Assembly (NCBI RefSeq): GCF_021441885.1
Contig: NZ_CP090438.1
Coordinates: 3,472,001-3,536,000, forward strand
DNA: 64,000 nt
Direction: 5' to 3'
Source of the DNA: Vibrio maritimus
GTDB lineage: Bacteria > Pseudomonadota > Gammaproteobacteria > Enterobacterales > Vibrionaceae
This document shows positions 19,006 to 28,771 of this stretch, piece by piece. Each line of letters starts with the position of its first letter. Position 1 is the first letter of the stretch. Position numbers and translations under genes: made by a program. The notes under the pieces were generated by a model. It was given only the letters and a program-made list of their open reading frames with translations. It had not been told where the DNA came from and searched no databases.

Positions 19006-19587
19006 ATGACAACTGTAAATACCAGCGACAAACGCCTACAAATACTTGAAGCGGCTCAAAAAATGGTAGCCGAAGTAGGCATTCAAGGTGTATCTATGCA
19101 GAAGCTAGCCAATGAGGCTGGCGTCGCTGCAGGCACCATCTATCGCTACTTTGACGACAAAGACCATTTGTTGGAGGAGTTGCGACAGTATGTGGTCGCG
19201 CGTATGGCGAAAGCCGTACAAGCGGGCGTGGATGCAGACAAGCCACTGAAGGAACAGTATAGGACCATGTGGCTAAATATTTGGCGAATGGCGGCATCGA
19301 ATATCAATTCGTTAAAGACACGCGCCCAATATGATTCAATTCCTTCGAAAAATTGTTATAGCACTCGGGAACAAGAACGAAAAATGTTTGCCCAAGTCGA
19401 TAACCTATTCAACGAAGGAAAGAAACAAGGGGTTTTCAAAAACCTCGATAATGAAATTCTTTCTGGACTAAGCTTAGAAGCAAGTGTTTCGCTTGCGCGT
19501 AAGCATGCTCTGGGTCTCTATCAACTGGATGACGATGCGCTGGAATCAGCTATCGAAGCCAGTTGGGATGCAATTATAAAACACTAA
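19006..19587 (+). CDS. vexR: TetR-family repressor of the RND efflux operon
   Basis: A 193-residue TetR/AcrR regulator. Residues about 8-55 form the DNA-binding domain (RLQILEAAQKMVAEVGIQGVSMQKLANEAGVAAGTIYRYFDDK), with the C-terminal part being the ligand-sensing domain. It lies directly behind a palindromic operator and 18 bp before the membrane-fusion gene, so it likely represses its own operon until a pump substrate binds. The arrangement and the nearby ilvC match V. cholerae vexRAB as I recall. ATG 19006 is preferred over in-frame TTG 18991. Confidence 0.85.
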   Translation: MTTVNTSDKRLQILEAAQKMVAEVGIQGVSMQKLANEAGVAAGTIYRYFDDKDHLLEELRQYVVARMAKAVQAGVDADKPLKEQYRTMWLNIWRMAASNINSLKTRAQYDSIPSKNCYSTREQERKMFAQVDNLFNEGKKQGVFKNLDNEILSGLSLEASVSLARKHALGLYQLDDDALESAIEASWDAIIKH

Positions 19588-19605
19588 TGTGGAGTTCTCG
19601 TTAGA

Positions 19606-20712
19606 ATGAAAAAGTGGACATTTTTCATGCTACTTATCGCAATACTGCTATTCGGCAGTGTGATAGGTTTCAACCTGTTCAAGCAACAGAAGATTGCTGA
19701 GTATTTAGCAAATCGCCCTGAGCCTGAATTTCCAGTCACCGTGACCACGGTTCAACCTGTTGATTGGGTACCGGTTATCGAAGCCATCGGTTTTGTTGAG
19801 CCTAACCAAGGTGTCACACTGACTTCAGAAACCAGCGGCGTGATCAGCAATATCTCATTTGCTTCAGGCTCAATGGTTGAGAAAGACCAGCTTCTTGTAT
19901 CTCTGGATTCAGACGTAGAAAAAGCGAACCTTAAGAGTTCACAAGCACGTCTACCTGCAGCGAAAGCGAAATATGAACGCTACCAAGGTCTTTACAAGAA
20001 AGGCTCTATCTCGCGCGAAGCATACGATGATGCAGAAGCAAGCTACTTCTCTCTATCGGCTGACATCGAGAGCCTAAAAGCACAGATCGACCGTCGTGAA
20101 ATCAAAGCACCATTCTCTGGTGTCGTTGGTATCCGTAACGTGTTCCTTGGTCAGTATCTGCAACCAAGTGATGATATCGTGCGCCTTGAAGACACTAGTC
20201 TAATGAAGCTGCGTTTTACTGTTCCTCAGACCGATTTCTCTCGCATTTCTATTGGACAAGATGTCGATATCTTCGTTGATGCGTATCCAAATCAGCCATT
20301 TAAAGGCTCTATCTCGGCTATTGAGCCTGCGGTAAGCATTCAAAGCGGCCTGATCCAAGTGCAAGCGGATATTCCAAATAACGATGGCAAGCTACGTAGC
20401 GGCATGTTCGCTCGCGCTAACATCATTCTGCCTAAGCTAGAGAACCAAGTGACGCTACCGCAAACGGCGATCACGTTTACGTTATATGGCGACAACGTAT
20501 ATGTCGTGACTGATGTTGATGGTGAGAAACGCGTTAAGCAGCAAGTCGTTAAAGTTGGCGAGCGTACTGGCGATATCGCCCACATCCTAGAAGGTGTGAA
20601 CCCAGATGACGTTATCGTTACCTCTGGTCAGGTACGTCTAAGTAACGACGTGAAAGTCAAAGTGGTGGAAAGCGATGCGACTGTCCCACCAGCTGAGACA
20701 CCGATGCTGTAA
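19606..20712 (+). CDS. vexA: RND efflux membrane fusion protein
   Basis: Periplasmic adaptor (HlyD/MFP family), 368 residues, anchored by an N-terminal membrane segment (WTFFMLLIAILLFGSVIGF). It shows the lipoyl half-motifs around SGVISNISFASGSMVEKDQLLVSLD and IKAPFSGVVGIRNVFLGQYL, an alpha-hairpin (residues about 105-150) and beta-barrel/membrane-proximal domains. It bridges the inner-membrane pump to an outer-membrane TolC-type channel, which is not encoded here. Start ATG at 19606 lies 18 bp after vexR and 11 bp separate it from the pump gene, so the three genes are one operon. Confidence 0.88.
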   Translation: MKKWTFFMLLIAILLFGSVIGFNLFKQQKIAEYLANRPEPEFPVTVTTVQPVDWVPVIEAIGFVEPNQGVTLTSETSGVISNISFASGSMVEKDQLLVSLDSDVEKANLKSSQARLPAAKAKYERYQGLYKKGSISREAYDDAEASYFSLSADIESLKAQIDRREIKAPFSGVVGIRNVFLGQYLQPSDDIVRLEDTSLMKLRFTVPQTDFSRISIGQDVDIFVDAYPNQPFKGSISAIEPAVSIQSGLIQVQADIPNNDGKLRSGMFARANIILPKLENQVTLPQTAITFTLYGDNVYVVTDVDGEKRVKQQVVKVGERTGDIAHILEGVNPDDVIVTSGQVRLSNDVKVKVVESDATVPPAETPML

Positions 20713-20723
20713 TTGGAGGCAAA

Positions 20724-23700
20724 ATGCGTTTTACTGATATTTTCATAAAACGTCCTGTTCTTGCGGTATCGATCAGCTTCTTGATTGCCTTGCTTGGTTT
20801 GCAAGCGGTATTCAAGATGCAGGTACGTGAATACCCAGAAATGACGAATACGGTTGTCACCGTGACAACCAGTTACTACGGTGCAAGTGCCGACTTGATT
20901 CAAGGCTTTATTACTCAGCCTCTGGAGCAAGCCGTCGCGCAAGCCGACAACATTGACTACATGACGTCACAGTCTGTGCTTGGTCAATCGACCATCACGG
21001 TAAACATGAAGCTTAACACCGACCCGAACGCGGCGCTGTCAGACATTCTGGCAAAGACCAACTCGGTTCGCTCTCAGCTTCCGAAAGAAGCCGAAGACCC
21101 AACGGTAACTATGTCGACTGGTTCGACGACCGCGGTACTTTATATCGGCTTTACCAGTGATGAGTTGGCGTCGAGTCAGATCACCGACTACCTAGAGCGC
21201 GTAATCAACCCACAGCTATTTACCGTTAACGGTGTATCTAAAGTAGATATGTACGGTGGTATGAAATACGCCCTGCGCGTATGGCTAGACCCACTGAAAA
21301 TGGCCGCGCTGAAGATGACAGCTTCGGACGTGATGAACGTTCTGAATGCCAACAACTATCAGTCTGCAACAGGTCAAGCAACGGGTGAGTTCGTTCTTTA
21401 TAACGGCAGTGCCGATACTCAGGTTTCGAACACCGAAGAACTAAAGAACCTGGTTGTGAGCTCAGGCGACGGCCAAGTGATTCGCTTAGGTGACATCGCG
21501 AAAGTGACGCTTGAGAAGAGTCACGACGTTTATCGTGCGAGTGCTAACGGTCAAGAAGCCGTAGTAGCAGCGATCAACGCCGCACCGAGCGCTAACCCGA
21601 TCAACATTGCAGCCGATGTGCTTGAACTTCTTCCTCAGCTTGAGAAGAACCTACCAAGTAACATCAAAATGAACGTGATGTATGACTCGACGGTGGCAAT
21701 CAACGAGTCAATTCAAGAGGTTATCAAAACCATCCTTGAAGCGGCCTTAATCGTACTTGTGGTTATCACTCTGTTCTTAGGTTCATTCCGTGCAGTTCTG
21801 ATCCCTATTGTCACTATCCCGCTATCCCTGATTGGTGTAGCCATGGTGATGCAGGCGATTGGCTTCTCATGGAACCTGATGACGCTGCTGGCGATGGTAT
21901 TGGCTATCGGTCTGGTGGTAGATGATGCGATCGTTGTTCTTGAAAACGTTGACCGTCACATTAAGCTCGGTGAATCGCCGTTCCGCGCGGCCATCATTGG
22001 TACTCGTGAGATTGCGGTACCGGTTATCGCGATGACACTCACACTAGGTGCGGTATACGCGCCAATCGCATTGATGGGTGGTATCACGGGCTCGCTGTTT
22101 AAAGAGTTCGCTCTAACGCTGGCAGGTTCGGTGTTTGTATCCGGCATCATCGCGTTGACGTTATCGCCAATGATGTGTTCGAAGCTACTTAAAGCCAACG
22201 AGACACCAAACCGTTTCGAGCAGAAAGTGCATCATGTACTTGATCGCATGACCGCTCGCTACGAGAAAATGCTCACAGCAGTTATGCAGCACCGTCCGGT
22301 TATTATCGGCTTTGCGGTTATCGTGTTCGCGTCACTTCCGATGCTGTTCAAGTTCATTCCAAGTGAACTGGCACCGTCAGAAGATAAAGGTGTTGTGATG
22401 TTGATGGGTACGGGTCCGTCGAATGCGAATCTAGACTATCTACAAAACACCATGAATGATGTGAACAAAATTCTGAGCGACCAGCCTGAAGTGGCATTTG
22501 CACAGGTATTTACTGGTGTACCTAACTCAAACCAAGCGTTTGGTATTGCGTCAATGGTGCCGTGGAGTCAACGTGAAGCTAGCCAAGCTGAAGTGGCGAA
22601 CCGTGTAGGTGCTCTCGTCGCTGAAGTACCGGGCATGGCTGTGACTGCGTTCCAGATGCCAGAACTTCCTGGTGCAGGTTCAGGTCTGCCTATTCAGTTT
22701 GTTATCACGACACCAAACAGCTTTGAGAGCTTGTTTACTATCGCGACCGACATCTGGGGTGAAGTACAACAAAACCCACAGTTTGTTTACTCAACACTGG
22801 ATTTGAACTACGACTCAGCCACGATGAAAATCAATATCGACAAGGACATGGCTGGCGCCTACGGCGTGACCATGCAAGATATCGGTATTACGCTGAGTGC
22901 AATGATGGCCGATGGCTACGTAAACCGTATCGACCTAAATGGTCGTTCGTATGAGGTAATTCCTCAGGTTGAGCGTAAGTATCGTCTAAACCCAGAGTCG
23001 ATGAACATGTACTTCGTGCGTTCTGACGACGGCCAAGCTATCCCACTAGGTAGCCTTATCAGTATCGATGTGGTTGCGGAGCCTCGCTCACTGCCTCACT
23101 TCAACCAGCTGAACTCAGCAACAGTGGGTGCGGTACCGTCGCCGGGCGTGGCAATGGGTGATGCAATTGCATGGTTTGAATCGATTGCAGAAAGCAAACT
23201 GCCAAGCGGCTACAACCATGACTACATGGGTGAAGCACGTCAGTACGTAACCGAAGGTAGCGCACTGTACGCAACGTTTGGTCTGGCACTGGCAATCATC
23301 TTCTTGGTACTGGCTATTCAGTTCGAGTCGATCAAAGACCCATTCGTTATCATGGTCTCGGTACCGCTAGCGATTTGTGGTGCCTTGATTGCTCTTGCTT
23401 GGGGCGCAGCGACCATGAACATTTACTCGCAGGTTGGTTTGATTACCCTAGTTGGTCTAATCACCAAGCACGGTATTCTAATCTGTGAGGTAGCCAAAGA
23501 AGAGCAGCTTCTGCATAAGAAGAGCAAGATGGAAGCGGTCATGGAAGCGGCGAAAGTACGTCTTCGCCCAATCCTAATGACCACGGCGGCGATGATCGCA
23601 GGTCTTATCCCACTGATGTACGCATCAGGTGCGGGTGCAGCTCAGCGCTTTAGTATCGGTATCGTAATCGTTGCTGGTCTTGCGATTGGTACACTGTTTA

Positions 23701-23840
23701 CGCTATTTGTACTGCCAGTTATCTACACCTACTTGGCAGAGCGTCATAAGCCACTACCTGTATTTGTTGAAGACAAAGACTTAGAGAAAATTGCTCGAGT
23801 TGACGAAGCTTCAGCTGCATGCAAAGAGAATCGCGTATAA
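20724..23840 (+). CDS. vexB: RND multidrug efflux transporter
   Basis: Inner-membrane proton/drug antiporter, 1038 residues, with the twelve-helix RND layout and two large periplasmic loops. TM4 contains the proton-relay pair in GLVVDDAIVVLENV; TM10-11 carry the matching Lys in GLITKHGILICEVAKE. It resembles the HAE-1 subfamily. Together with VexA and an external TolC it would export detergents, bile salts or antimicrobials; the substrate range is inferred from the V. cholerae namesake. Short spacer after vexA and a terminator 48 bp downstream close the operon. Confidence 0.93.
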   Translation: MRFTDIFIKRPVLAVSISFLIALLGLQAVFKMQVREYPEMTNTVVTVTTSYYGASADLIQGFITQPLEQAVAQADNIDYMTSQSVLGQSTITVNMKLNTDPNAALSDILAKTNSVRSQLPKEAEDPTVTMSTGSTTAVLYIGFTSDELASSQITDYLERVINPQLFTVNGVSKVDMYGGMKYALRVWLDPLKMAALKMTASDVMNVLNANNYQSATGQATGEFVLYNGSADTQVSNTEELKNLVVSSGDGQVIRLGDIAKVTLEKSHDVYRASANGQEAVVAAINAAPSANPINIAADVLELLPQLEKNLPSNIKMNVMYDSTVAINESIQEVIKTILEAALIVLVVITLFLGSFRAVLIPIVTIPLSLIGVAMVMQAIGFSWNLMTLLAMVLAIGLVVDDAIVVLENVDRHIKLGESPFRAAIIGTREIAVPVIAMTLTLGAVYAPIALMGGITGSLFKEFALTLAGSVFVSGIIALTLSPMMCSKLLKANETPNRFEQKVHHVLDRMTARYEKMLTAVMQHRPVIIGFAVIVFASLPMLFKFIPSELAPSEDKGVVMLMGTGPSNANLDYLQNTMNDVNKILSDQPEVAFAQVFTGVPNSNQAFGIASMVPWSQREASQAEVANRVGALVAEVPGMAVTAFQMPELPGAGSGLPIQFVITTPNSFESLFTIATDIWGEVQQNPQFVYSTLDLNYDSATMKINIDKDMAGAYGVTMQDIGITLSAMMADGYVNRIDLNGRSYEVIPQVERKYRLNPESMNMYFVRSDDGQAIPLGSLISIDVVAEPRSLPHFNQLNSATVGAVPSPGVAMGDAIAWFESIAESKLPSGYNHDYMGEARQYVTEGSALYATFGLALAIIFLVLAIQFESIKDPFVIMVSVPLAICGALIALAWGAATMNIYSQVGLITLVGLITKHGILICEVAKEEQLLHKKSKMEAVMEAAKVRLRPILMTTAAMIAGLIPLMYASGAGAAQRFSIGIVIVAGLAIGTLFTLFVLPVIYTYLAERHKPLPVFVEDKDLEKIARVDEASAACKENRV

Positions 23841-23887
23841 ACAGTTAATGTGATTCTACGTTGTGAGTTAAAAACAGCGTTACTTAG

Positions 23888-23914
23888 AAAAAGGCCACAT
23901 TGTGGCCTTTTTTA
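23888..23914 (+). terminator. Terminator of the vexRAB operon
   Basis: AAAGGCCACA pairs with TGTGGCCTTT and is followed by T6. Confidence 0.88.
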
Positions 23915-23983
23915 TTACGCTAAATAACGACATTGCCCGGTGGATTACATAGAATAGTGGGATTACTTAAGGAGTTACCAGAC

Positions 23984-24235
23984 ATGTTTGACCCAAAGAA
24001 ACTTGAACAGATTGCTAAGCAGATTCACGACTCTATGCCACAACCCGTGAAAGAGCTTGGTGCGGATGTTGATCAGAAAGTACGTCAAGTGATTCAAGGC
24101 CAATTGAATAAGCTTGATGTGGTTAGCCGTGAAGAGTTTGACGTGCAGACTCAAGTACTGCTTCGTACTCGCCAAAAGCTAACTGAAATGGAGCAAAAGC
24201 TTACTGAGCTAGAGCAAAAGCTAGCAGACAAGTAA
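23984..24235 (+). CDS. ubiK: Ubiquinone biosynthesis accessory factor UbiK (YqiC family)
   Basis: An 83-residue soluble protein, membrane-fusogenic BMFP family. The N-terminal half (MFDPKKLEQIAKQIHDSMP) is followed by a C-terminal trimerising coiled coil (RQKLTEMEQKLTELEQKLADK). In E. coli it binds UbiJ and helps aerobic ubiquinone synthesis. AAGGAG at 23969-23974 fixes ATG 23984; the frame is open further upstream without a ribosome binding site. Stands alone between two terminators. Confidence 0.9.
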   Translation: MFDPKKLEQIAKQIHDSMPQPVKELGADVDQKVRQVIQGQLNKLDVVSREEFDVQTQVLLRTRQKLTEMEQKLTELEQKLADK

Positions 24236-24286
24236 CCATTTGTTCGCTGCATTCCGAGCATTAGGCTCGAATGGCACAGACAAAAG

Positions 24287-24314
24287 AAAGGGGCTACCGA
24301 TTGGTAGCCCCTTT
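24287..24314. terminator. Bidirectional terminator between ubiK and ilvC
   Basis: AAGGGGCTACC (24288-24298) and GGTAGCCCCTT (24303-24313), with A and T runs on the two sides, serving both convergent genes. Confidence 0.88.
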
Positions 24315-24354
24315 TTACTATGTTGTGTTTACGTTTTATTTATTCTTGGTCGGC

Positions 24355-25839
24355 TTAGCCGCCTACAGCGATGCGCTTCATGTCTGTCATGTAGCCACGT
24401 AGCTCTTCACCGATGTACTCAACAGGGTGGTTGCGGATAACGTCGTTTACTTCGATTAGTTTGCCGTTATCTACTTGATTAGATGTCTCGCCTAGACCTT
24501 TACCGATTACGTCAGTACCTACTGATGGCATGAACTTCTCACGAAGCAGTGGTGTTGCTACGTTAGCGAATAGGTAGTTACCGTATTCTGCTGTGTCAGA
24601 GATGACTACGTTCATTTCGTATAGGCGCTTACGTGCAATCGTGTTTGCAATCAGTGGTAGCTCGTGTAGCGACTCGTAGTACGCAGACTCATCGATGATG
24701 CCTGATGCCGTCATTGCTTCAAATGCTAGCTCAACACCTGCACGAACCATAGCCACCATTAGGATACCGTTGTCGAAGTACTCTTGCTCAGAGATTTCTA
24801 CATCTGATGCAGGGTAGTTTTCGAATGCTGTTTCAGCGGTCTCTGCGCGCCAACCTAGAAGATTCACATCGTCATTTGCCCAGTCAGCCATCATAGTGCT
24901 AGAGAATTCGCCTTGGATGATGTCATCCATGTGCTTGTTGTAAAGCGGACGCATTAGGTCTTTTAGCTCTTCAGACAGGTCAAACGCTTTCACTTTCGCA
25001 GGGTTAGATAGACGATCCATCATGTGCGTGATGCCACCGAATTTCAGTGCTTCTGTGATCGTTTCCCAACCGAACTGAAGTAGTTTACCTGCGTAGCTTG
25101 GGTCGATGCCGTCAGCAATCATCTTCTCGTAACATACGATTGAGCCTGCTTGTAGCATGCCACATAGGATAGTTTGCTCACCCATTAGGTCAGATTTAAC
25201 TTCAGCAACGAATGAAGACTCGAGAACACCTGCACGGTGACCGCCGGTTGCTGCTGCCCATGCTTTCGCGATTTCAAGACCATCACCTTGAGGATCGTTC
25301 TCTGGGTGAACTGCGATAAGAGTTGGAACACCAAAACCACGCTTGTATTCTTCACGAACCTCAGTACCTGGACACTTAGGTGCAACCATGACAACCGTTA
25401 GGTCTTTACGGATTTGCATACCTTCTTCAACGATGTTGAAGCCGTGAGAGTAACCTAGAGATGCGCCTTCTTTCATTAGCGGCATTACCGTCTCAACCAC
25501 GTTAGTGTGCTGCTTGTCTGGAGTTAGGTTAACAACTAGGTCAGCTTGAGGGATTAGGTCTTCGTAGCTACCCACAACGAAGCCGTTGTCTTTCGCGTTT
25601 TTGAACGATTGACGTTGCTCATCGATTGCTGCCTGACGAAGTGCGTACGACACGTCTAGGCCAGAATCGCGCATGTTCAAGCCTTGGTTTAGGCCTTGAG
25701 CACCACAACCAACAATGACTACTTTCTTACCTTTTAGGTAATCCGCTTCTGAAGCAAATTCAGAACGATCCATAAAACGACAACGACCTAGTTGGTCCAA
25801 TTGCTCACGCAAGTTAAGAGTATTGAAATAGTTAGCCAT
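24355..25839 (-). CDS. ilvC: Ketol-acid reductoisomerase (class II)
   Basis: Catalyses the NADPH-dependent rearrangement and reduction of acetolactate and acetohydroxybutyrate in valine, leucine and isoleucine synthesis. 494 residues, the long plant/enterobacterial form with a duplicated C-terminal helical domain. The Rossmann motif is KVVIVGCGAQGLNQGLNMRDSG; metal-binding acidic residues lie in the VKSDLMGEQTILCG block. Start ATG ending at 25839 (MANYFNTLNL) follows AGGAG; the frame extends 48 bases upstream without support. Divergent from its activator gene ilvY. Confidence 0.97.
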   Translation of the reverse strand: MANYFNTLNLREQLDQLGRCRFMDRSEFASEADYLKGKKVVIVGCGAQGLNQGLNMRDSGLDVSYALRQAAIDEQRQSFKNAKDNGFVVGSYEDLIPQADLVVNLTPDKQHTNVVETVMPLMKEGASLGYSHGFNIVEEGMQIRKDLTVVMVAPKCPGTEVREEYKRGFGVPTLIAVHPENDPQGDGLEIAKAWAAATGGHRAGVLESSFVAEVKSDLMGEQTILCGMLQAGSIVCYEKMIADGIDPSYAGKLLQFGWETITEALKFGGITHMMDRLSNPAKVKAFDLSEELKDLMRPLYNKHMDDIIQGEFSSTMMADWANDDVNLLGWRAETAETAFENYPASDVEISEQEYFDNGILMVAMVRAGVELAFEAMTASGIIDESAYYESLHELPLIANTIARKRLYEMNVVISDTAEYGNYLFANVATPLLREKFMPSVGTDVIGKGLGETSNQVDNGKLIEVNDVIRNHPVEYIGEELRGYMTDMKRIAVGG

Positions 25840-25949
25840 AGTGGGGCTCTCCTGTTGAATTCTGTCCGTAGTGTCGATGCTTATCATCGAATGACTTCAT
25901 ACTAAAACAGAGACTAAATTGCTTAAAGTGATATATTCACAATTTGTCA

Positions 25950-25964
25950 TTGCAATTAATGCAA
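25950..25964. promoter_or_regulatory. Candidate IlvY operator in the ilvC-ilvY intergenic region
   Basis: TTGCA-N5-TGCAA is a LysR-type dyad (T-N11-A) placed 21 bp upstream of ilvY and 111 bp from the ilvC start, the arrangement expected for IlvY control of both genes. A second half-site may lie at 25941-25954 (AATTTGTCATTGCA). Confidence 0.5.
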
Positions 25965-25984
25965 CTACCGATATCTTTAGTGTT

Positions 25985-26875
25985 ATGAATATTAAAAGTC
26001 TCCAAGCTTTTATCCATCTTTGTGAGAGTAAAAGCTTCAGTAAAACCGCAACCGCTATGCACGTCAGTGCCTCGGCACTTAGCCGTCAGATTCAAAAGCT
26101 TGAGCAGGATACTCATCAAAGCCTATTCCTGCGTGACAACCGATCTGTAGAGCTCACACCCGCAGGTAAAAAGCTGCTACCGATTGCCATCAATATCGTC
26201 AGTGAATGGCAGCAGTTTCAATCTGAAAGCCAACATGGTGAAAACGAGCTCAGAGGCAAACTTCGGTTGTTTTGTTCAGTCACCGCCAGCTATAGCCATT
26301 TACCTGAACTGCTTGCGGAGTTCAGGCTGCTCTATCCGTACATCGAATTCGAACTATCGACAGGCGATCCAGCCCAAGCGATAGACAAAGTCATGAATGA
26401 TGAAACGGATATCGCTATCTCTGCACTGCCTGAACTGCTCCCCGCGCGCTTGGAGTTTGAGACGATTAGTGAGATCCCCTTATCTGTTATTGCGCCAGCC
26501 GGGGTAAGCAGCTTTGGCTCTGAGCTAGCCGATGGTATGCCTGACTGGAGTAAAATCCCATTCATTGTCCCAGAAGCTGGCACCGCTCGCGAACGCGCAA
26601 ATTACTGGTTCAAAAAAATGCGTATAAAGCCCAATATCTATGCTCAAGTATCCGGTCATGAGGCGATTGTTAGCATGGTGGCATTAGGATGTGGCGTCGG
26701 TATTGCGCCAGAAGTCGTCATCGTCAACAGCCCTGTCAGAGACAAGATACAGCGCTTGAAACTAGAGCCTATAAAGCCATTCAAACTCGGTGTGGTGTGT
26801 AAGCGCTCTAACTTGGATAACCAGCTACTCTCTGCATTTTGGAAAGTGGCGGAAAATGTTTATATCCAACCATAA
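25985..26875 (+). CDS. ilvY: LysR-family activator of ilvC
   Basis: A 296-residue LysR regulator that activates ilvC when acetolactate or acetohydroxybutyrate accumulates and represses itself. The N-terminal winged helix is clear (SLQAFIHLCESKSFSKTATAMHVSASALSRQIQKLEQ, residues about 4-40), followed by the periplasmic-binding-protein-like effector domain. Divergent position next to ilvC identifies it. The frame opens at 25919, but ATG 25985 gives the conserved MNIKSLQAF start. Confidence 0.95.
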   Translation: MNIKSLQAFIHLCESKSFSKTATAMHVSASALSRQIQKLEQDTHQSLFLRDNRSVELTPAGKKLLPIAINIVSEWQQFQSESQHGENELRGKLRLFCSVTASYSHLPELLAEFRLLYPYIEFELSTGDPAQAIDKVMNDETDIAISALPELLPARLEFETISEIPLSVIAPAGVSSFGSELADGMPDWSKIPFIVPEAGTARERANYWFKKMRIKPNIYAQVSGHEAIVSMVALGCGVGIAPEVVIVNSPVRDKIQRLKLEPIKPFKLGVVCKRSNLDNQLLSAFWKVAENVYIQP

Positions 26876-26972
26876 CTTGGCTCACTGACTGTTGTGACAG
26901 AGAGGTGATACTTTATTACTCTGGTTATCGATATCATATTGCCGATTTTCTGCCCAAAAGGCTTTTACCCTT

Positions 26973-28505
26973 ATGTCCGCATTCAAAAAAACGCTACTTG
27001 CTTCTGTTTTAATTGCTTTATTTGGCTGCTCAACGGCTCCCGATAGCGTACCAGTCTCGAATAGAGACTATTGTGCCGACCTCGTCGATAAAGAGCGCTT
27101 GCCTTTGTCTCACTACACTCAGCCTTTTGAGACTGAAATGAAAAATGGCACAGGCGTCTATGTTTTAGAGCAAGGAGCGGAAGCAATGATGTCCCGTGCT
27201 TGGTTAACAGAGCGCGCTGAAGCCTCTATCGATGTACAGTACTTTATCTTCTCAGTCGACAACGTAGGGTTGATTGCGACTGACTATCTCGTAAGAGCGG
27301 CTGAGCGAGGCATAAAGGTGAGAGTTCTTGTCGATGACATCATGCTCAATGCCAAGGAAGATGAACTTCTCATGTTGGCAGCGCATGAGAACTTTGACAT
27401 CAAGATATATAACCCCAACGCCAATATCGGTAAGAATATAGTTCAAAAGATGACAACTGTTATTACCGACTTTCACGGCATCAACCAACGCATGCACAAT
27501 AAAGTGTTTTTAGTCGACGACCAGGTAGCGATCACTGGAGGAAGAAATATTGCCGACGAATACTTCGGGTTTGATCATGAGTACAACTTTAGAGATCGCG
27601 ATGTATTCCTAGCTGGCAAAGCAGTTAACGCGATCGATACCTCCTTCGAGCAATATTGGAATAGCGAGCTCAGTGTCCCAGTCGAAGATCTCTTCAAATC
27701 CAACCCATATAACGGTAATCCTGATTTTTCACGATTGCATTCCTATGCGTGTAACCCTGAGCATTTTCATCCCGAGATCAGAGCAGAGATAGATAAGGTA
27801 CCTGAGACCTTTCAGGCACTATCTAATGAAGGGAAATTCCTATTCGTTGATAAGGTAGAGTATATAGCGGATGAGCCCGGCAAAAACGATCAACAAACGT
27901 TCTTGGGTGGAGGTAGTATCACTCGAGATAAGTTGACCGAGCTTGCAGAGAGTGCTCAATCCTCCATTCTGATCCAAACACCCTATCTGGTCACAACCAA
28001 AAAAGATCGAGTCTTTTTACGTAGTCTGGTTGAAAAAGGTATATCCATAAAAATCTTAACGAATAGCTTGGCCTCTAACGACAACCTGGCAGCCTTTAGC
28101 GGCTACCAAAGAAATAGGAAACAGCTATTGGCCACTGGGGTTGAGGTTTATGAATTTAAACCTGATGCTAAAGTCAGGCAGCGAGTAATGACTGAACACA
28201 TGTATAAGAAGCTACCAACTACGCCTATTTTTGGTCTTCATGCGAAAACAATGACGATTGATCACAGCATTACCGTTGTTGGTACCTACAACCTTGACCC
28301 ACGCAGCGCTCATTTGAACACAGAGAGCTTTGCCATCATCCATTCTCCAGAGATCACTAAGCATGTCTCAGCCGCTATGAAGGTGGAAATGGAGCCTGAA
28401 AATGCGTGGAGAATAACTACAGATTTCAATCCAGATAATGAAGTTAGCGTCACTAAAAGAGTCGGAGTAAAGCTGCACCGAGTCGTGCCTAAGAATATCC
28501 TCTAG
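26973..28505 (+). CDS. Phospholipase D family lipoprotein (cardiolipin-synthase-like)
   Basis: A 510-residue exported protein. The first 19 residues form a lipoprotein signal (LLASVLIALFGC lipobox). It has two HKD catalytic motifs: HNKVFLVDD (region RMHNKVFLVDDQVAITGGRN) and HAKTMTIDH followed by GTYNLDPRS. Such proteins transfer phosphatidyl groups; ClsC (YmdC) and related enzymes make cardiolipin, others are phospholipases. Attachment to the envelope is expected. Single gene, ending at a terminator just before the attachment repeat of the integrated element, so it is the host flank. Confidence 0.88.
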   Translation: MSAFKKTLLASVLIALFGCSTAPDSVPVSNRDYCADLVDKERLPLSHYTQPFETEMKNGTGVYVLEQGAEAMMSRAWLTERAEASIDVQYFIFSVDNVGLIATDYLVRAAERGIKVRVLVDDIMLNAKEDELLMLAAHENFDIKIYNPNANIGKNIVQKMTTVITDFHGINQRMHNKVFLVDDQVAITGGRNIADEYFGFDHEYNFRDRDVFLAGKAVNAIDTSFEQYWNSELSVPVEDLFKSNPYNGNPDFSRLHSYACNPEHFHPEIRAEIDKVPETFQALSNEGKFLFVDKVEYIADEPGKNDQQTFLGGGSITRDKLTELAESAQSSILIQTPYLVTTKKDRVFLRSLVEKGISIKILTNSLASNDNLAAFSGYQRNRKQLLATGVEVYEFKPDAKVRQRVMTEHMYKKLPTTPIFGLHAKTMTIDHSITVVGTYNLDPRSAHLNTESFAIIHSPEITKHVSAAMKVEMEPENAWRITTDFNPDNEVSVTKRVGVKLHRVVPKNIL

Positions 28506-28544
28506 TTACAGCACCGTTGTTTAGCGACAAACTGCAGAAACGAA

Positions 28545-28574
28545 AAAGGCCCTGACCTAAGTCAGAGCCTTTTA
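28545..28574 (+). terminator. Terminator after the phospholipase D family gene
   Basis: AAGGCCCTGAC and GTCAGAGCCTT pair with one mismatch, then TTTTAAT. It abuts the 47-bp attachment repeat. Confidence 0.75.
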
Positions 28575-28576
28575 AT

Positions 28577-28623
28577 ATGGCAGGGGTGGAGAGATTCGAA
28601 CTCCCAACACGCGGATTTGGAAT
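28577..28623 (-). repeat. Left attachment repeat (tRNA-Trp 3' copy)
   Basis: 47 bp identical to 41528-41574, covering tRNA-Trp from the anticodon region to CCA. The 5' half of the tRNA is absent here, so this copy is not a functional tRNA; it marks the far end of the integrated element. Confidence 0.95.
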
Positions 28624-28670
28624 TCCACTAAACCACAAGAAAAAACAAAGCGTTACAAAGGTCAAAAAAT

Positions 28671-28696
28671 CCGATATGGGGTTATATGAGGTTATA
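28671..28696. promoter_or_regulatory. Candidate Int arm-type/Xis sites near the left end
   Basis: GGTTATA occurs at 28680-28686 and 28690-28696, exactly 10 bp (one helical turn) apart, next to CCGATATGG (28671-28679), a 9-mer also present in the leader of the Cox-like gene. Position between the integrase stop and the attachment repeat fits recombination sites. Confidence 0.4.
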
Positions 28697-28771
28697 CTGT
28701 GTTCATCTGTATGCTTTAAGCAAAAAAACGACACAAACCTAAGCTTGTATCGCTCTTTGAGGTGTGAATAG

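Noticed and set aside
28577..28623. A second tRNA-Trp gene
   Set aside because: Only the 3' part is present; the sequence diverges right after the anticodon region, so it is an attachment repeat.
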